A stretch of DNA of 64,000 nucleotides from Moringa oleifera (taxonomy: Eukaryota; Streptophyta; Magnoliopsida; Brassicales; Moringaceae). The stretch's first letter is position 1; the number at the start of each line of letters is the position of its first letter. Where the stretch lies: contig JAJFZO010000896.1 in NCBI GenBank assembly GCA_021397835.1, positions 2,272,501 through 2,336,500 on the forward strand, read 5' to 3'. Of the stretch, positions 58,624-64,000 are shown in pieces. The translations under genes and the position numbers were made by a program. The notes beneath the pieces were generated by a model that saw only the letters and a program-made list of their open reading frames with translations, was not told the origin of the DNA and searched no databases.

Positions 58624-60620
58624 ATGGCTAATTTAGGTTCCTTTACTCTTAAGGCTGAAACTTTAAAGAGATTTAGAATTGATTATTCCATTCCTGACTT
58701 CGCTTGGTAGAGCTCCTTTCCTTAGTGACTGCCTATCAACCTCTAGTCCTGGCTATATTTGTGTCTTTGAAGATGCTTTGGAGGTCAGTCTTAAGCTTCC
58801 TAATTACCCATACTTCTTAAAGGTTCATCATAAACTTAAAATTTCCCTTTCCTAACTTGTTCCTAATTATTCTTGGTGTTTCCTTGTCCTATTCCTAGCA
58901 ATGTGCCTTGAACTTGACATCATGACTATTTTCATTAGGCTTTTCACTAGATTCTTCAAGCTTATTCACAATAAAGGTGAACAACATTAGGCATTAGACC
59001 TTTGGTCTTTCATGTTGAGCTCTCCACTCTTGTTTAATGGAGGTTTGTTGTCCTTTGACAAAGGATGGAAGACCAAGTATTTCTAGGCTTCTTAGGATGA
59101 AAGTGATTAAGAACTTAATGAATGGCTAACCCCAAGAACAAACTTTATGAAGGATTGGTCACAAAGCCAAGCCATATCTAAATTCTTTTTTAAGATCATT
59201 AATCGAGTTAGGATCCATACTGTAAACTACTGCCTTACTAATAAGTGGATTGAAAGAGTCAATAAAATCCTCCTTATTGGACCTAGATCGGGATCGGTTG
59301 CCTCTTCAAATTCTCAAACCAATCCTTTTGATGTCTGACCTAATGCTATCATCCCTTTCACTACCAAACTCATTCATAATATCAACATCTTATCCATAAA
59401 TGAGTCAATTCTTAATGTCACTTATAAACCTTATTTTAATATCTTTTTTACACCCCAACTCGACACCACATTAGAAGAACTAAGAGTTGATGATAAATGA
59501 AGCTCTAGCAATCCTAATGTCCCTATATTTCATTCACTAGTTTCTTTCATCTGTACAGGCTTTTAACTTTCTTGTTTTCATACCTACCATCTTTCTTTAT
59601 GGTTGTCTTTATAATTTATTGATTTCTTTTTAATGCATTTATAGATCCCACCATTACCAACTCGAGTAAAGAGGCTAGCCTAAGCAAATAAAGGTTTACT
59701 TTGAGAAGGATCTGTTGCATAGCTCATATGGGTCAAATAACATCTTTGTAGCTGCATTAGGATCAAGATCCTAATCTTACACCATAACTTCAGGATTAGG
59801 GCCTTAATCTTGACCTATTATAAGATCCAATAATAATAAGAGGCTCATTGCCACTTCAACTACAGAGCCAGCCTTTAAAGAAAGGTAAAGCACTAGTGAA
59901 CATATTTGATTTTGAAGTTTTCATGATGATCAATTACAATTTAGGTCATGCAATGATTAGATAGGGCCATTCACATTATTAATACCCCTATTTCATAGCC
60001 ATTTGCATGTGCTAACATAGAAAAATTGTACCCATGGTGGCGGACAATGAAGATAGACTCTATGATCAATTAGGTCACAACTTTAGAGTTGATGTGAAAG
60101 GTGGTCTTTTCATTGGATCAAGATTGGTTATTAATAGAAGCGAAGATAGGATTGGTGATAAACTTAGTTAGTTGCATGAACAAGGTATATCTTGATACTA
60201 AAAACTTTTTCCTTCTGATTCTTTATTGCCATCGGTATCTACTAAAATTCTTTCCATTTTATATTCGCCTAAGGTGTTCTTCATAGTAGTTCTCATTATA
60301 TAGAAGTATAATCATTGTAATGGAGCTTAATCACCTCTTTAAAAGATGCAAAAGATGATAATAAGTCCTCAGACAACTCAGTGGAAAAAGTGGTTGAGAT
60401 TCAAGCCAAAGTGGACAGGTTGAAAAACATGGTCCCCCAACAAGAACAACCGGTGATCTCTTCATGGACTCAAATATATAATGCTTCATCCAAAGGCAAT
60501 CAAAAGCTAAAAGATATAGAAGTCTCCCATATAGCAATAATGAACAAGGCTAAGGAGGAGGCAATAGAGGAATTTAAGTGCAACAGGGCCTATAACGTCT
60601 ACATGGCTAAGGTTTAGCAA
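58624..60620 (+). pseudogene. Tat-type gag pseudogene, copy D (diverged subfamily)
   Basis: The start is ATG at 58624 (MANLGSFTLKAETLKRFRID). The layout matches the other gag copies but the sequence is more distant. An open C-terminal piece of the PF04195-like region lies at 59147-59335. A coiled-coil segment lies at 60381-60617 (VEIQAKVDRLKNMV, KDIEVSHIAIMNKAKEEAIE), similar in type to the helix of element H. Stops and frameshifts elsewhere. No pol follows. Confidence 0.6.
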
Positions 60621-61060
60621 AGTTGTGATCTACTCTGCAAAAAGATCTACTTGACAAGATCCAAGATCAGTATCCCAACTCAACTCTTAATGCTACTACT
60701 CATCAAACTAATACCACTCCTAATGTTGAGGGTTTGGCCAAATCTAATATTGCTTGTCCTACTTAATTTTCTTTTTTGCACTTATGTTTATATTCTAATA
60801 GTAATCCCAATTATATTACTTAATCTAATCTTAAATCGCATGTAGTTATATGCCTCGATGCTAACCCTAACTTTAATAACATCCACTTGTGTCTTAATGT
60901 TAATGCCAATCCCATCAACCCATTTATGGATTCTTAATTCCTTTAAAATGTTAAGTCGCTATTCTAACCTTAATGTCAATCCAGCATCGAGCCTCATTCA
61001 AAATCTTTATAACCATAGACATGTTTCTTCACTTATGCCTTCCCTAATATGATAATCTCG
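60621..61060 (+). other. Asn/Pro-rich coding remnant after the coiled coil of copy D
   Basis: In one broken frame the text is dominated by Asn, Pro and Thr (NPNFNNI, NVNANPINPF), like the low-complexity spacer of copies B and E. The open frames at 60651 and 60858 are the wrong frame of this spacer, hence their leucine-rich look. Confidence 0.45.
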
Positions 61061-62560
61061 ACCATGGACTTTTTAGGGGAAAATTAGGTGTTTATACTAG
61101 TGAAAGCCAATAATCATTAATAGAGGTATGACTTCATGGCCAATTATGAATCTTTAGCCTTTATTTATCCGACAAAGAGATTAGAAAAGTGCGACCTTAA
61201 CTCGAGATAGTAAAAAATTGTATCCTCAAACCCTAATGAGGATAGAGAATAACATGTTTTAGATAGATCAAACAACATTTAAAAAATTAAATGAAATCAA
61301 TCACTAAGTACTTTTTGTCATAAGAATCACATTTGCATATTTTATTCTTGCTTATTTTCCCTTTAATTGGCATTTTATTCTCTATTTATTTTACTTTTTG
61401 CCACCAAGTCAGTATTTGAATTTCTAAATAGAATTAGGTTCGGACACTAGCAGTACTCAACTTAGTAAAACTTAATCCTAGAGAATGATCATTTAATTTT
61501 GTTAGATCCACTTTATTATATAAAGTAATCTGTATACTTGCAAGAGTCGCAATAAAAAATCATGATCAAGTGGCATTGCATTTTCTAGTTATGGTTAAGG
61601 TGGAGGTAGGCGAGGGCGAAAAATTGCAGTCAACTTGTTCATAACAAGGTAGAGGTAGTGTTCCAATTCACTAAATAAGCTATTGATGATCAAACAACTA
61701 GTAGTATTGTTCTAGTTAATGCTCAAGGGTCTAAATTGGTGAATTAAGGCTTGATTATCCTCTATTAGTGCAATGGCATTAAGGATCATCGCCATCAAAG
61801 GTTAGGCTGTAGCAGTTGACTGCAAGTTATTTCTGGTTCTAATCCTATTAAAGGTGTTCTTCCTTGTAGCGATAACTTCCTGCTCTTCTCCTATAGATGG
61901 TTTCATATATTATCACCTGAAAACTATTCTAGACTTAAACTACAAGAGGTTAAATGCTTAGGTCAGCATACAAAAGGGAGAATACCTCCAACGTTCAAGT
62001 TAGAATTGAGTATCAAATGGACATTAAAAGTGTAAAAAAGTGATACATGTGTCTTTTACAAGTATCGGGGAAGATCTTCTAGTTTTGATAAAGAGATATT
62101 TTTGTTTTCTAATTGCCTAATTTGGAAAATTGCTTGATTTGTAGAGACTCATTATAGTAGTAATGATTGAAAGGATTTGGTATTAAATGCAGTAACTACC
62201 AGAGTTGTGAAGCTTGAAATCCTAGTTGAACTAGCATCATTATCCTAAAGACTCCAGACCAATATGATATGGACATACCTCGTGTCATAATTGAGCTAAC
62301 GAATAAGTACCATTTGTTGCGCTCCAGTTGGCCTCTATCAATTATGACGATGTAACCTTTTATCATTAGTCCAACTAAGTATCTGCATGTATATCACTAT
62401 ATAATCAAGATATGGCAACATATTCCTTATGTTTTGAGGTAAATTGAACTTATATCGAGCAACATCGTGATCTCCTCTGAATTAGCCTTGATATCTCTTA
62501 CATGATTATGTAATACTCAAGATGGTTCTTGGTAAGAGGGCCAACATCTAACTAGCTTAA
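61061..62560. other. Unassigned retroelement-like sequence
   Basis: No gene recognised. Around 61420-61620 there is a possible gypsy LTR end (tagaattaggttcggacac, ctgtatacttgcaagagtcg, cattgcattttctagttatg), by resemblance only. The remainder, to 62560, gave no recognisable motif on either strand. Confidence 0.35.
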
Positions 62561-62569
62561 TTTTAATTA

Positions 62570-63370
62570 TGATAAAAAAACTCTAAAAGCAAGGGCGACT
62601 CAAGGGTAAGGTCATCAAGGTAGTCATTTAAGGCCACCCTTTCAAATAGGGCCTCCCTTGAATTTTATTAAAATTCATTTTAGTGATTTTAAAAAATATA
62701 TATATATCTTCAAATATTATCTTTAAGTGAGTTCATTTTTAAGCTAATTATTTAATGTTATTTATTTATTATTCATCTTCATATATATATATATATATAC
62801 CTAATTTTTACACTCCTTTTCACTTCCTTCTTTCTTTTCACCAACTTATTTCTCTCTTTTTCAAGTTTCTTATTCTCTTGATTATAGTTCTTCAAGTCAT
62901 TATTTATTAATTAAATTTTCATAATTTTTAATAATTAATTACAAAAGAGATTTGTAGAGCAGACAATTTTATTAAAAATATAAACTCGTTTTCAAATGCG
63001 TAGATTGCCTATAGATTATTATTAATAATGCCTGTCAAAGTTGCTATTGTAAAAAAAAAAAAACATTAAAATTAATAAAAAACTTACTATATCATAGGAA
63101 AAATTAAACGGTTTAGTCATTTTATTAATTAAAAAAATTATCATTAAAACTTAAATATCAAAATATAACTAAAAGTAAATATCATGTAAAACTTTAAAAA
63201 ATACTCTCTCTCATAATCTTTACTTAAATTTTAAAACGTATCTATTTAAGTTTGATTAAATTTTATTTTAGTAACTTTTAAAAAATTAATAATATTATAT
63301 CTTCAAATGTTGTCTTCAAATGAGTGTTTTTTTTTAAGTTAATTTTTGTGGGCTTAATGAATAAATAAAT
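62570..63370. repeat. AT-rich segment with two direct repeats
   Basis: A roughly 100-bp unit occurs at about 62655-62755 and again at about 63255-63360: both have aaattttattttagtaactt-like, tatcttcaaat(a/g)ttgtcttcaa(a/g)tgag and tttaagtta words. The left part also has gggcgactcaagggtaaggt and ggccaccctttcaaataggg, reminiscent of non-autonomous hAT elements. Such a class is only a guess; no terminal repeats were found. TA microsatellite at 62780-62799. Confidence 0.5.
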
Positions 63371-63379
63371 AATATTAAA

Positions 63380-64000
63380 AAGAGATCATGTAACATTGGA
63401 AGGATCAGGCTGTATCTGTCAGTAAGCCAGGAGACACTTACATGGTTTACCTCATCAGACCGAGGTGAGGATCAGATACACGTTGTTTGCAGTAGTGATA
63501 GACACTTGGCTGTCTGAAGTTGTCTTCTCTTAGAAATCTCATTATCATATTGAAACAAAGAGATCATGGGATCATAAAGTGCATTTCCTTTTCTTGTCGC
63601 ATGGCAATGGGATCTCATAGTTGTTTGTAGACACCTTCATCCCCACTTGTTCCCTCACTGTAATGTTCACTTCAAGCTCAGCTGATGTGATTTGAACGTA
63701 ACAAATTAAATGATATATAAGACTTAAAGACCAGCTTATTATTAATGTAACGGAGATGGCCTTGGGAGCCAGCTGTTGAAAACCACTCTTCATTACGCTG
63801 AAAATAATGGTGCTCGTGCCTTTTGTCCTTCTGTATGCCGAGTACAGTGACAATGTGGCCCTAAGCGTGGACCTTGCTGGTTGCGTAGCCTTCTCTTCTG
63901 ACTACGGTATGAAAAATATTTAGAAAACAACGAAGATTGAACAAGAATTGTGGATGAAGAAGACGCTTCCCAAGTATACGTTGAGATGGCTGGACAGTCT
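63380..64000. other. Less AT-rich end segment, unrecognised
   Basis: Sequence texture changes here: higher G+C, few homopolymers. The only ORF of note is on the minus strand (63853-63572, 93 codons; contains LEVNITVREQVGMKVSTNNY and ends CDKKRKCTL). I could not place it in a family. It could be an exon of a host gene continuing to the right or a captured fragment. Confidence 0.35.

Noticed and set aside
60651..61052. Leucine-rich, membrane-like ORFs
   Set aside because: They are the wrong frame of an Asn/Pro-rich gag spacer.
1..64000. tRNA, rRNA and organellar insertions
   Set aside because: I looked for tRNA arm motifs, rRNA blocks and GC-richer chloroplast-like stretches by eye and found none; a covariance-model search would be needed to exclude decayed tRNAs.

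Overview
This window reads as nuclear DNA of a seed plant, most likely a eudicot. It is AT-rich, has no long intact ORF, and is packed with nested, decayed transposable elements typical of plants: CACTA/En-Spm, Athila-type Ty3/gypsy and Tat/Ogre-type Ty3/gypsy. I found no intact host gene, rRNA, tRNA or CRISPR. Coding sequence was recognised by conceptual translation and family memory, not by database search.

Layout. (1) 1-3608: gag and LTR of a minus-strand Tat-type element that runs off the left edge. (2) 3609-17378: one 13.8-kb CACTA transposon inserted into the LTR of (1), with 3-bp ATC target duplications. It carries, on the minus strand, a decayed TNP2 transposase, a decayed Ptta/En-Spm (Transposase_24) plus Ulp1-like gene, a 1.2-kb minisatellite, a GC-rich tandem duplication and, near its right end, the last three coding exons of an AGAMOUS-lineage MADS-box gene. 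(3) 17382-17520: the remainder of the LTR in (1). (4) About 17545-23770: plus-strand Athila-like element that lost protease-RT-integrase but keeps gag, the integrase tail, an ORF3 and the 3' LTR. (5) About 24040-30830: Tat-type LTR pieces and a plus-strand gag-only element. (6) 32488-41203: minus-strand Tat/Ogre element with gag-protease-RT-RNase H-integrase remnants. (7) 41755-51042: minus-strand Athila element with both LTRs. (8) 51043-58470: second copy of the gag-only element of (5), split by an inverted gag-only element at 53577-57788. (9) 58624-61060: a further gag copy of another subfamily. (10) 61061-64000: mostly unassigned, with an AT-rich repeated segment and a less AT-rich last 620 bp.

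Nothing here is likely to work as an intact gene. Most internal stops fit C-to-T or G-to-A change, as expected for long-methylated plant repeats. The most interesting feature is the captured AGAMOUS 3' end inside the CACTA element (a Pack-CACTA arrangement), lying in sense orientation upstream of the transposase genes and next to an internal copy of the element's subterminal repeat.
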